Part shown: positions 1 to 11,929 of the stretch, piece after piece | Numbering within the stretch: the first letter of the stretch is position 1 | Layout of the letters: every line of letters starts with the position of its first letter | Source of the DNA: Eriocheir sinensis | Taxonomy: Eukaryota > Arthropoda > Malacostraca > Decapoda > Varunidae | Length of the DNA stretch: 64,000 bases | NCBI RefSeq assembly: GCF_024679095.1 | Contig: NC_066552.1 | Coordinates: 14,470,518-14,534,517, forward strand | Direction: 5' to 3' | Translations under genes and position numbers: made by a program | Notes under the pieces: model-generated | Databases searched by the model: none | Told to the model about the DNA's origin: nothing | Seen by the model: only the letters and a program-made list of their open reading frames with translations

Positions 1-82
1 TAAGTGATTGCTCTCTCAAGGCCCAGCCACACCAGGTAACTTTATTGGGAAGCAAAGAGTTCCTACTATTTTCAAAGGTGTG

Positions 83-228
<146 letters not shown>

Positions 229-374
229 GGGGGGGAGTGGGTGGAGCAATGTCAGCCATCATCCACTCACGTCAGGTCATGACCTGGTCGTGACAGCTAT
301 TGGTGGAGTGGTTGGGTGGCGGATGTGTACGAAGCTTGCGATAAACTGACGGTTCCAACGGGGAGGTTACACTT

Positions 375-1107
375 TTATTGTATCTGACTGTACCAGGAAC
401 CCGCAATTCTCGACCTTCTGTATTTTGAAAAAATCAGGAGGAGAGACCTGTTGATGTTCCTGGTACCAGATCCATGGGGACTAACACATAGCTCGTAGCC
501 AACCCTGTCAATGCCAGTAGTAGCAGTGAAGTCGCCCAGGACAAAGAGTGTGTCCCGGGGAGGGCACTGGTCTAATACGGAATCGAGTTTGGCGTAGAAC
601 GTCTCCTTCTCTTCAGTTTCGCGCGTCTTGGTAGGAGCGTACACTGCAACAAGAGACATGAAGCTCAGTGTGTGCTTCAGCCTCACTCGCATTATACGCT
701 CATCAACCGGAGCAACCTCAACCACAAATGGCAGCAATTGACTGGAGATGCCCATAGCTACCCCCCCTGACACGGAAGCCATTGCTCATGCTGGACCAGT
801 AGAAGGTGTAACCCCCCTCACTGATCTCGCCACTGCCAGGCCTCCTTGTCTCAGAGAGTGCCACTATGTCCACCCTCGGCCTTCTGAGCTCATTTGATAG
901 GTGGGGCAGTCGATCATCGTCCGAGAGGCCCCGGACGTTCCAGGAGTCCACACACAGAACCCTCCGAAGGTTATCCCCGGGCCTGGTTCTTCGGGCGGGC
1001 GCAGCCTCTGCACCACCCCGGCCACCCCCAAAACAAAAAGAGGGGCTAGGGGGCCATTCCTCCTTCGAGGTGCAGGGGTCTCGTAGGTTTTGCCCTGTAC
1101 CCGTCAC
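375..1107 (-). pseudogene. Degraded LINE endonuclease ORF (CFDP2/RTE-like)
   Basis: This is a remnant of the apurinic-type endonuclease (EEP) domain of a non-LTR retrotransposon, the enzyme that nicks target DNA before reverse transcription. Reading on the minus strand it shows, in order, WNVRGLSDDDRLPHL, a VALSETRRPGSG block (metal-binding Glu of the EN fold), GGYTFYWS, a VAVYAPT segment and VLGDFTATTG (the GDFN-type catalytic block, with Thr for Asn). The pattern matches proteins often annotated 'craniofacial development protein 2-like', which derive from RTE-type LINEs. The reading frame breaks near 720-790 and stops shortly after AGSWYS. No reverse transcriptase follows, so the copy is truncated. 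GC-rich DNA up to about 1430 is probably its 5' leader. Clade assignment is from memory of the family and moderately sure. Confidence 0.75.
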
Positions 1108-1430
1108 TGATGCGGATGCGGATGCATCGTGGAAGCCTGTCGCGCGGTCGGGCCCCCCAGCAAGACCGGATCGGGGTCGAGGCTCGCGCCCCGACCCCGA
1201 CCTCTACTTTTTAATTTGTTTTTGGCAAGGCCACTTTGTTGTAGGGGAGGGGGTGCAGGCCCCTCCCCCAACCAGCCCAGATCAGGGGCTGGCCTGACTG
1301 CTCGCCATAGGGCAGGGACGCAGGACACCTGGGGGGATTACTCACCCGGCTACCCAAGGAAAGAAGCGTGAACAGAAGAGGGAGATAAAGCGGGGAAAGA
1401 CAGCTCGGGGGAGGTTGAGGGTGCTGCATT
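1108..1430 (-). mobile_element. Probable 5' leader of the CFDP2-like LINE
   Basis: GC-rich sequence directly upstream (minus strand) of the endonuclease remnant. Its minus-strand frame (about 1211-1429) is Pro/Gly-rich and recognisable only as the region that usually precedes CFDP2-like LINE ORFs. No domain can be named. Confidence 0.4.
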
Positions 1431-2126
1431 CCTCATTCAGATAGACCTGCCCCTACCCTGGTCATTTGGTTACCACCCAGCGTGTTGAAATGGTTACCAT
1501 ACTTGTTGGCAATTATTTCGGCTTGTCACTTAGTGTAGCATTTCCACAGGAGAAACACTACATCAAGTGAGTGGATGTTGGGCGCCCCCAGCCGCCACAT
1601 AAAAAATGTTTAAAAAATGACATAAAATCGGAGGTTAAGTGAAAAAACTTTAATGTTATATTGTGCAAGTGTAGATACAGTTTCTTTCCGACGCATTTTC
1701 CTCCCAATTTCAAATAAAAAAATATAAAAAAACTGTGTGGGAAAAAAGTTGTCTGTAGCGTAACCTAACTTATGTTAATGTTTCAAATAAATAGGAAGAC
1801 TGGGTAAAAAGTAACTTTCGGCGTATGTTATACGTTCCCATTGAAGATCACCCACAAGGTAATCCCAGATGGTCTTGCCATCATCAAACTTATCCTCTCC
1901 ACACATAACCATATCCAGAAGCGCTGATTATTTCTTAAAGTAGGGCGGAAAAGACATTTGTTTAATTAGGAAGCCGGTAGACATCTGGAATTAGTTTAGT
2001 TGTCTTAAAAAGCATAGGGACGCCTCGTTTACATCGATTGTCACATTTAGTTCTGCCGTGTGCTAGGTTATGGTTAATAAACAACATGTAGGTGATATTC
2101 CTGATCATTACTTTTCCTGCCCGTAG
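1431..2126. other. AT-rich sequence upstream of the acyltransferase exons
   Basis: No recognisable gene or repeat. By position it is intron or 5' flank of the gene whose first visible exon opens at 2127. I could not find a convincing initiating exon here. Confidence 0.5.
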
Positions 2127-3795
2127 AGAGGAGGGTCTCAAGTGGAGGTTCCCCGCAGACGATAGGACACAGGCCAGAGTGGCGGCTGTGGAGAGCGGGT
2201 GTTGTCAGAGCACCATCCTCACCTTTAATTCCGTGGCGCCCATCACCCCTGACCTGATGGAGGAGGCGCTCGTCCACCTCTATGGGTAGGTGCAGTGGGG
2301 GCAGGGGCGTACACTGGCATTATATAATGCCTTGGTGGATAAGCTATGCTTCATAAGGACGTAGTTAGGCTGTTCAAGAGTGGTCACATGTGAGACTTTT
2401 CTCATTTTCATTTTCTTTCAACAGCAAGATCGAGTCACTCAGAATTTGCTTCAGGCAACGGGAGGGGCAGCTGTGGGTCGCCAACATGCCTCGACAAAAA
2501 ATAGATTTACAGGTACAGTACTATTAGAGATACGTGGCTGCACAGTGGCATAACACCATTGACTGTCTTTGGTAATAAGCAAAGTTTTGAGTGCTACATG
2601 TCATTCTTGAAGTCAGTCACCACACATCGACGCTTTTGTCTTTCAGGTGGTGACCTCTACGGACTTGGAGCACGAACACTCTGAATTGCATAAAGTAAAA
2701 TTTGACCTCTGTAATGGGCCACTGTGGAATGCTCGGCTCATGCCATGTCCTCCAGATGCTTCCTGTCCTCTCCCTGAAGTGAAGGCAGCATATCCTCATC
2801 AGTGTCACCTCCTAATGTCCATCCACCATGCTGCTAATGACGGAATAGTCGTACTACTGATGTCGGAGCAGTTGTCCCACATCATCGACAGCCTCCTCGG
2901 AGGATCACCCGTGGACACTAGGCCAGTCGGGGAGCTCCGTGACGGCGTGGAGGCCAGAGAGAGGGAAAACAAGATTAGGGAAGAACTAGAAAGGGATCCT
3001 GAGAGGCTTATGGCGGCCATCAGAAAACATTTACCGAGCAAACATCTTCCCCTGCTCATGGAAGCTTATGGTGTCCCGAACGAAGCAAACCCAACTACGA
3101 CGTATTTGAAGACTTTGCTCCTCGACAAGCAGATGGTGGAGAAGATCACTGCCAAGGCCCGAGCCACTGGCGCCACCCTCAACGCCTGCTTCATTGCTGC
3201 AGTGAACGTGTCCATGATGGAGGTGGCGCGAGAGGGGGGGTTGGAAAGAGACATCTACAGTCTTTCCACATGGGTCCCCGTCAATTCCCGCCGACTAATG
3301 AAGAACTGTAAAAAACTTCCTCTCGGCTGTCATTCCATACCCTTCACGCAGTGCACCTCAACGCCGCGTGACGTGAAGAAAAACTTCTGGCAGTACGTGC
3401 AGCACCTCGACACCGAGCTCCGTGGGAAGATAAAAAGGGACTACATGTGCGAACAGAGGGTCCTGGAGGCGCTGCTCAGGCCGGAGGAATTTACGAACGA
3501 GGTTATGTTTGGCGGGCTACATATCCCTGACTGTGATCATGTTTTCGCTAACCTCTACTCTCCCAATATCAGTCACCAGGGAGGCGTTGGCAAGAATGTT
3601 CAAATAACAGCGGCGGGCAATTACGCGAGCCTTCATACAGGGATCACTGGCGTAGGACAAGCAGTATTCCCCTTTCGCGACCAAATCCGCTTTCAATTCG
3701 GTTACTCCACAGGAGTCTTGAGCAGGAGACTAGGTGAAAGATTGCTCGAGAAAAACGTCTCTGTGCTCCATGATGTCTCCAATATGGTGGAATAA
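2127..3795 (+). CDS. Condensation-domain acyltransferase, 3 exons, 5' end missing
   Basis: Three exons join in frame: 2127-2285, 2425-2512 and 2647-3795, with introns bounded by GT-AG (donors gtaggt and gtacag; acceptors after ttttctttcaacag and tttgtctttcag). The first visible exon follows a pyrimidine-rich acceptor ending at 2126, so it is internal and at least one 5' exon is missing. The product is at least 464 residues. Exon 3 carries SIHHAANDG, an HHxxxDG motif; in the condensation/alcohol-acetyltransferase/PapA superfamily the second His is the general base for acyl transfer. A downstream FQFGYSTG segment falls where the second half-domain would lie. There is no evident signal peptide or membrane span in the visible part, so a soluble enzyme is likely. 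Donor and acceptor substrates cannot be read from the sequence. Codon use and clean splicing argue for a functional host gene. It ends 28 bp before a SINE. Confidence 0.8.
3790..3795 (+). promoter_or_regulatory. Candidate polyadenylation hexamer overlapping the stop codon
   Basis: An AATAAA-type hexamer overlaps the TAA stop of the acyltransferase gene, at about 3790-3796. If used, the 3'UTR would be only some 20-30 nt and would end just before the SINE. This is inference; other signals may lie further on. Confidence 0.3.
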
Positions 3796-3822
3796 ATGTA
3801 AATGTAGATTGTAGAGTTATCT

Positions 3823-4118
3823 GGGGAGGTGGTGGCTGAGTCGTGAGAGTGCTAGCGCGGCGTCTTGGAGTACGCCGGTTTACGACCCGCCCACCGATAC
3901 AAACAAGCTGGCAACTTTTCAGTCATCACTTAGTGGCCTGAGACTACCTACATGGAGTCCTGAAGATCATCATCTATCGGCCCGGACTCTTAGATTCTCA
4001 CTAAAAGAGGATCGAAGATTAGCTAAGGGGGCAGCATGAGCCGAGGAAAATGGCGCCACCATAAACACCTACCAGCGTCATAACGGGCTGGAACTGACCA
4101 CCAGGCCACACTAAAAAA
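3823..4118 (+). mobile_element. tRNA-derived SINE
   Basis: The first ~75 nt resemble a tRNA: a TGGCTGAGT A-box-like segment and a GGTTTACGACCC B-box-like segment, the internal RNA polymerase III promoter elements. An unrelated body follows, then a tail (ggcgccaccataaacacct... ending in an A run near 4110) that recurs at 37109-37230 and 37895-38014. The head resembles the copy at 62503, including the CCACCGATACA after the B box. It lies 27 bp downstream of the acyltransferase stop codon, in the same orientation. Confidence 0.75.
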
Positions 4119-5495
<1,377 letters not shown>

Positions 5496-6049
5496 CACAA
5501 ATGTAATAAGTTCTTTTCATTATATATTTCCGTTTTGTATTAATCCTATCAACCCACAACAAGCATATTTATATATTTTCAAACAACTAGAGATAGAACA
5601 AGATTAAACAAATATTAAGACTTATTGATAACACAAATGTAATGCCTTCTTTATATTTATCTATCTTGTGTGTAAATGCTAGCTATCCACACACTGCATT
5701 CATTGATTCTCACCCATCAGTTATAAATAAAACAAGGCTAAAAAATAAATGTGGTGGATTTACTGAATACATAAGTATAATGCCTTATTATTATGAATTT
5801 ATTGTATTGTGTATTCATTCTATCAAGCCACTCTCCGCATTCCCTTCTTTCCAGCCTCCATCTATAGACAGAACACGACTAAAAAAGAAAGGTGGTGGGA
5901 TGCAACCTCATTTCCATTCAACGTATACAAAAACCTTCTCAGCGGGGCGTCTTTTTTTTTTTTTTTTTCTTCATATATGCAATTAATCAAAAACGATCAA
6001 AGCTTGATATATTTGAGGCTTGTTTGATTTCAGCCTTTATTGATGTCGG

Positions 6050-8037
6050 CGCAGCTTAATCCCTCGTACATTTATTAGTTTATCGCTCTATTCGTTCATT
6101 TTGTTTTGTTTAATCTTTACTGATTATAAAAATATGGACCACTTGATTTAGTATTGACTTGTTCATGTCCACGAATAGCCTATAGATGACTTATGTATTT
6201 TATTTCGACGTTTATTCTTCAGTTTCTCTTTGTTCGTTTTTACTTTTGTTTTATATATAATAAACAAAATCTACGAACTCTAGATTTATTACTGGTTTGT
6301 TGATGTTGTTCGTAGCTAATTCTCACGCTTATTCTTCAGTTTCTCTCTCACTCTGTCCGTTGACCTTATTCGTGTTTACTTTTCTATTATTCACAAAACC
6401 TATTGACTCGTAGCTTATTTGAATTCGGGTTATCGCGAATATTTAACTTTTCAGCCTATTCCAATGTTTATTTCATAGTTTTCTTTCCACTTATTCGTTA
6501 ATATTATTTCTGATTTGTTGCTGTTATTTATTCTCAAAATCCATTGACGAGTGATTTATTTCATGACAGATTCCCGCGAATGTTTAAGTCGGTCCAGTAT
6601 ATTCCCTCCGTTTCTTTTTTTCATATTCTTTGTCGCATTACTTCTGCGTTTATTCCCAAACACTTATATCCCTTACATTTATTTTCCTCTTAGCTCAATT
6701 ATTTTTATTTTTATTATATCCCTTATTCTTATTTCGCCCGTTTATTTTTCAGTTTCTTTGTCTCATCATTTTCGAATTATTTCCCTTCCACTTGTTTCAT
6801 TTCCACTTCTTTCCCCCTGATCATATTCCCATAAAATAGTTATACTCTGAGCTTATTTAATTTCCCCTTCACTTTTTCCCTCCGTTTATTTATTTTTTTC
6901 TTTGTCACTCTCCCTGGGTTTGTTTTTCCCTAACTCTTTTGCCTTTACGTAATCTATCGACGCTGTATTTATGAATGAGCCAATACCTTTGTTTGCTGTA
7001 TATATGTGTCACATACTTTGTGGAATCTTATTTTTTCCCTATTAATTTAAGTCTTAAAATATTTCTTTATTTTTTTTAATAATTATAAAACTATCGATGT
7101 GTGTTTTGTTTAATGAAGTTTGCTGTGTGTTACGGGGTCTGTAACTTTTTTTCCCGCATGTTTCATTATTATATGGGATTTTGCTTCACTACACATTACA
7201 TAACAGTTATTTTGATCACTCTCAACTGAAGTTATTGACGCATATTTTGTTATGGGTGGCAAATTTGCATGTTTGTTTGTATTGCTGTATATTCGTTATT
7301 TTCATTTGTTGTCATATTTGCCATAATGTTTTACTCCCCTATGCCAACCTCTCATTTTCATCCCGCTGGGCAAAAACAATCGACGTAAGTTTTGTCATCG
7401 GCGGCAGGTGTGTGTGTGTGTCTGTTGGGCCACTTAATTATTTTCCGTTTATATCCATGTTCTGTGCTATTCTGTTTCACTTTACCAAACAAATATTACC
7501 ATCCCATAAACAAAATATATCGATTCATTTAGTGTTATGACTGGCAAATTTGCGAGTGTATTTGAGCTGGAGCTGTTTCAATATATATATTCTCGTTTAT
7601 TCCATTATCATCTGCTATTTTTTTTCACCTACCTTAACAAAACAATAATTCTCACCCCAATAAAGACAAGCTATCAGCGCATGTTTTCTTATTGAAGAAA
7701 AATGTGCATGTTTAATTTTATGATGTGTTGTTGTTTATTATTTATTTCCGTTTATCCTCTATATGCTTTCACTGACCTTTATTTAACAATCATTTTTCAT
7801 TCAAATGAAGACAAGTTATCGACGCAAGTTTTTTTTAGGTGGCAAATATGTGGGGACTAGAATCGTTTATTTTATCTCCGTTTACATCTTTATCAATTTA
7901 ACTTTTTTTGTTACATTCCTTTACAGAACTATTATTATTTTCGCCTTTGAGATAAGCTATCGACGCATCTTTTGTTATAGATAGCAAGTTTGTGTGAGAC
8001 GATTTATTATTGATTTACTGTTGACGTGTTCATGCCC
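6050..8037. repeat. Degenerate AT-rich tandem array, left part
   Basis: Diverged repeats share cttattcttcagtttctctt, ctatcgacgcatgttttgttat and ggcaaatttgc. Starts of the 'tatcgacgc' motif near 7379, 7519, 7671, 7818 and 7961 give spacings of about 140-152 bp. The same repeats resume at 27901. The last bases (tgttcatgcccacga) plus the resuming bases (tagcctatgcttgatg) together match 6165-6195, so the 19.9 kb between is inserted DNA. No coding potential. Confidence 0.8.
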
Positions 8038-8788
8038 ACGATTTTTTTTTTACAGCAGAGGAGTCAGTTCAAGGGCATGAAAAAAGGTAACAAATGTTAA
8101 AATAAAAAGTCTGATATTCACTGCTCCTAAAAGGAGTTAGAGGAGTTGTCGAAAGAAAGGTTAATTTCAGGAGAGAGTTGTCCTGATACCCTTCTCTTGA
8201 AAGAGTTTAAGTCATAGGCAGGAGGAAATACAGATGAAGGAAGATTGTTCCAGAGTTTACCAGCGTGAGGGATGAAAGAGTGAAGATACTGGTTAACTCT
8301 TGCGTAAGGGATTTGGACAGTAAAGGAATGAGCTTGAGTAGAAAGTCGAGTGTTGCAAGACCGCGGGTAGGGGGGAGGCATGCAGTTAGCAAGTTCGGAA
8401 GAGCAGTCAGCATGAAAATATCGATAGAATATAGAAAGAGAGGCAACATGGCGGCGAAATATAAGAGGAAGAAGACTATTAGTAAGAGGAGGAGAGCTGA
8501 TGAGACGAAGAACCTTATACTCCACTCTGTCCAAGAGTGCTGTGTGAGTGGATTTCCCCCACATGTGAGATGCATACTCCATACGAGGGCGGATAAGACC
8601 CCTGTAAATGGATAGCAACTGTGCTGGGGAGAAGAACTGGCGGAGACGGTACAGAACGCCCAGGCTCAAGGAAGCTGATTTAGTAAGATAAAATATATGA
8701 AGTTTCCAGTTGAGATTTTGAGTTAAGGATAGACCGAGGATGTTTAGTGTTGAAAAAGGTGATAGCTGAGTGTTGTCAAAGAATAGGG
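8038..8788 (-). mobile_element. 5'-truncated jockey-like LINE copy, 3' end
   Basis: The minus-strand frame 8669-8127 encodes the C-terminal region after the reverse transcriptase: LGVLYRLRQFFSPAQLLSIY, then MEYASHMWG and NSFKRRVSG. The 3'UTR ends with 'cctctgctgtaaaaaa' seen as a T run at 8041-8050. The copy starts abruptly near 8788, immediately after the A tail of the longer copy at 8789, forming a tail-to-head pair in one orientation. It is 5'-truncated, as is usual for target-primed reverse transcription. Confidence 0.85.
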
Positions 8789-11088
8789 GATAGTTTTTTT
8801 TTTTTTTTACAACAAAGGAGACAGCTCAAGGGCACAAAAAAAGGAAACAATAATAAAAAAAAGCCCACTACTCGATGCTCCTAAAAAAGAATCAAAAGAG
8901 GTGGCCGAAAGAGGTCAATTTCGGGATGAGAGGTGTCCTGATACCCTTCTCTTGAAAGAGTTCAAGTCGTAGGCAGGAGGGAGTACAGATGAAGGAAGAT
9001 TGTTCCAGAGTTTACGAGCGTGAGGGATGAAAGAGTGAAGAAGCTGGTTAACTCTTGCATAAGGGGTTTGGACAGTATATGGATGAGCATGAGTAGAAAG
9101 TCGTGTGCAACGGGGCCGCGGGAGGGGCGGAGGCATGCAGTTAGCAAGTTCAGAAGAGCAGTCAGCGTGGAAATATCGATAGAAGATAGAAGGAGAGGCA
9201 ACATCGCGACGGAATTTAAGAGGTGGAAGACTATCAGTAGGAGGAGGAAAGCTGATGAGACGAAGAGCCTTAGACTCCACTCTATCCAGAAGAGCTGTGT
9301 GAGTGGAGCCCCCCCACACGTGAGATGCATACTCCATATGAGAGCGGACAAGGCCCCTGTATATGGATAGCAACTGCGCGGGGGAGATGAACTGGCGGAG
9401 ACGATACAGAACGCCCAACCTCGAGGAAGCTGATTTAGCGAGAGAGATGTGAAGATTCCAGTTGATATTTTGAGTTAAGGATAGACCGAGGATGTTTAGT
9501 GTTGAAGATGGTGATAAATGAGTGTTGTCGAAGAATAAGGGATAGGTGTTTGGAAGATTGTGTCGAGTGGATAGGTGGAGAGACTGTGTTTTTGAGGCAT
9601 TGAAGGACACCAAGTTCTTATTGCCCCAATCGGAAATAATAGTAAGGTTTGGGGCTAAGCGTTCTGCCGCCTTCAGCCTGGAATCATTTAGTTCATGTTG
9701 GGTGGGTCTTCTGTTAAAAGAAGTTGAATAATGCAGAGTAGAGTCATCGGCGTAGGAATGGATAGGACAGTTTTTTTGGAAAGAAAATCATCAATGAACA
9801 ACAGAAAGAGAGTGGGAGATAGAACAGAACCCTGCGGAACACCACTATTAATAGGTTTAGGGGAAGAACAGTGACCGTCTACCACAGCATAAATAGAACG
9901 GTCAGAGAGGAAACTAGAGATAAAGGTACAAATAGAAGGATAGAAACCGTAGGAGGGTAGTTTGGAAAGCAAAAATTTGTGCCAGATCCTATCAAAGGCT
10001 TTTGATATGTCCAGCGCAATAGCAAAGGTTTCACCGAAACGGCTAAGAGAGGATGACCAAGAATCAGTTAGGAAGGCAAGGAGATCACCAGTAGAACGCC
10101 CCCTGCAGAGCCCATACTGGCGATCAGATAGAAGGTCAGATGTGGAAAGGTGCTTTAAAATCTTCCGGTTAAGGATATATTCAAAAGCTTTAGATAGACA
10201 AGAAAGCAAAGCTATAGGACGGCAGTTTGAGGGATTGGAACGGTCACCCTTCTTAGGTACAGGCTGTATAAAGGCATACTTCCAGCAGGAAGGAAAGGTA
10301 GATGTTGAAAGGCAGACGCGAAAGATTTTAACCAGGCAAGGTGTCATCACGGAAGCACAGTTTTTCAGGAGAATAGGAGGCACTCCATCAGGTCTATAAG
10401 CCTTGTGAGGATTGAGGCCATAGAGGGTATGGAAAACATCACTCTTAAGAATCTTAATAACAGGCATAAAGGAGTCAGAGGGGGGATGAGTAGGAGGAAT
10501 ATGCCCAGAATTGCCCAGAGTGGAGTTTTTAGAGAAAGTTTGGGAGAAGAGTTCAGCCTTAGAGATAGATGCGGCGGCGGTGTTGCCGTCAGGACTAAGG
10601 AGACGAGGGAAAGATGAAGAAGTGAAGTTGGAGGAGATGTTTTTGGCTAGATGCCAGAAGTCACGGGAGGAATTAGAAAAGCAAGGTTTTGGCATTTTCC
10701 ATCAATGAAGGATTCCGGGAAGAAATGTAAAAGTCCTGGTTAGCGGGAGCTCGAAGGCTCTGGTACCTTTTGTGAGCTGCCTCGCTATCTTTGATAGCAC
10801 GAGAACAAGCGTGATTAAACCAAGGCTTTTGGCATGAGGAGTAGAGAAAGTACGTTGAATGTATGCCTCCATTCCAGAGACAATCACCTCTGTGATGCGC
10901 TGGGCACACACATAGGGGTCTCTCTATCCTGGAAGCAGTAATCATTCCACGGGAAATCGGAAAAGTACATCCTCAGGTCGTTCCACCGAGCTGAAGCAAA
11001 ATGCCAGAACCATCGCCTCTTCGGCGGGTCCAGAGGGTGTACAGGAGCGATAGGACAGGATACATAAATAAGGTTGTGATCGGAGGAG
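8789..11088 (-). mobile_element. Jockey-like LINE, 3' part: end of EN, RT and tail
   Basis: This is the distal part of a LINE whose 5' part lies at 27387-27900 on the other side of the Polinton. From 11088 downward it reads DHNLIYVSCPIAPVHP (end of endonuclease), a linker, then reverse transcriptase motifs in the 10695-9688 frame: NCRPIALLSCLSKAFEYIL, ALDISKAFDRIWH (catalytic Asp of motif A), SGVPQGSVLSPTLF, and a YADD block shifted out of frame by an A run near 9770. The C-terminal region reads LGVLYRLRQF...MEYASHVWGG (9613-8915). The A tail appears as T's at 8789-8800. Several frameshifts make it inactive. The family resembles LINEs annotated as 'mobile element jockey' in decapod genomes. 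Confidence 0.88.
11083..11088. repeat. Left 6-bp target-site duplication (gaggag) of the Polinton
   Basis: The hexamer gaggag directly precedes the AGTAGATG terminus and recurs directly after the other terminus at 27387-27392. A 6-bp duplication is the length typical of Maverick/Polinton integration. Confidence 0.92.
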
Positions 11089-11586
11089 AGTAGATGTGTT
11101 TTGGACTGAATCGAAGCAAGCCACAGCCGCAGCAGCCCCTTGTCGCTGCAGGCCTCAGTCGCAGCAGCCTCAGTCGCAGCAGGCCTCAGTCGCAGAAGCC
11201 TCAGTCACAGCTGGCCTCAGTCGCAGCAGCCTCAAATGCAACAGCCGGAAATGCAGCAGCCTCAAATGCAGCAGCCAGAAATGCAGCAGCCTCAAATGCA
11301 GCAGCCTCGAATACAACATGCCAGAAATTCAGCAGCCTCAAATGCAGCAGCCTCGAATACAACAAGCCAGAAATGCAGCAGCCTCAAATGCAGCAGCCTC
11401 GAATACAACAAGCCAGAAATGCAGTAGCCTCGAATACAACAAGCCAGAAATTCAGCAGCCTCAAATGCGGCAGTCTCGAATACAACAAGCCAGGACAGGA
11501 GCAAGTGTCTGAGTGGGAGAGGATAGGACGTGCTTGCATGCAAGCATTTTTTTTGTTATTTTAGCAATGATGTTACATAGTATTAT
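11089..11586 (+). repeat. Left terminal inverted repeat, expanded
   Basis: Its outer part (agtagatgtgttttgg, ctgaatcgaagcaag, cacagccgcagcagcc) and inner part (gcttgcatg, T run, atgttacatagtat) match the right repeat in inverted orientation. Between them the left arm holds about 400 bp of 15-bp repeats, against about 30 bp on the right. The arms are therefore about 498 and 101 bp. Confidence 0.88.
11125..11505 (+). repeat. 15-bp minisatellite inside the left TIR
   Basis: Units of the type cctcaratgcagcag, with variants cctcagtcgcagcag and cctcgaatacaacaa, repeat about 25 times. Because the unit is a multiple of three, the region opens long Gln/Ser/Ala-rich frames. These are repeat artefacts, since the right TIR holds only two or three units and the region lies outside the element's genes. 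Confidence 0.88.
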
Positions 11587-11588
11587 TA

Positions 11589-11721
<133 letters not shown>

Positions 11722-11929
11722 ATCATGTAATTAAGTATAAGAATCTATGTAAGCTATCATGTAATTAATTATAAAAATCTGAACAAAACAATTCATGAAT
11801 ATTTCTTCTATTTATAGAATATGGGGGAATATAGTAGAAGTTTCTTTTCAGTTATACAATCTTTCGATTTGTATGTTACAAAGAAATCACTTTAACCTAT
11901 AACCTAAACCCAGTTCCTTTACATAAACT

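Noticed and set aside
11094..11564. Gln/Ala-rich ORFs that could be a polyglutamine protein
   Set aside because: They arise from 15-bp repeats inside the Polinton TIR; the other TIR has almost none and no start context or conservation is visible.
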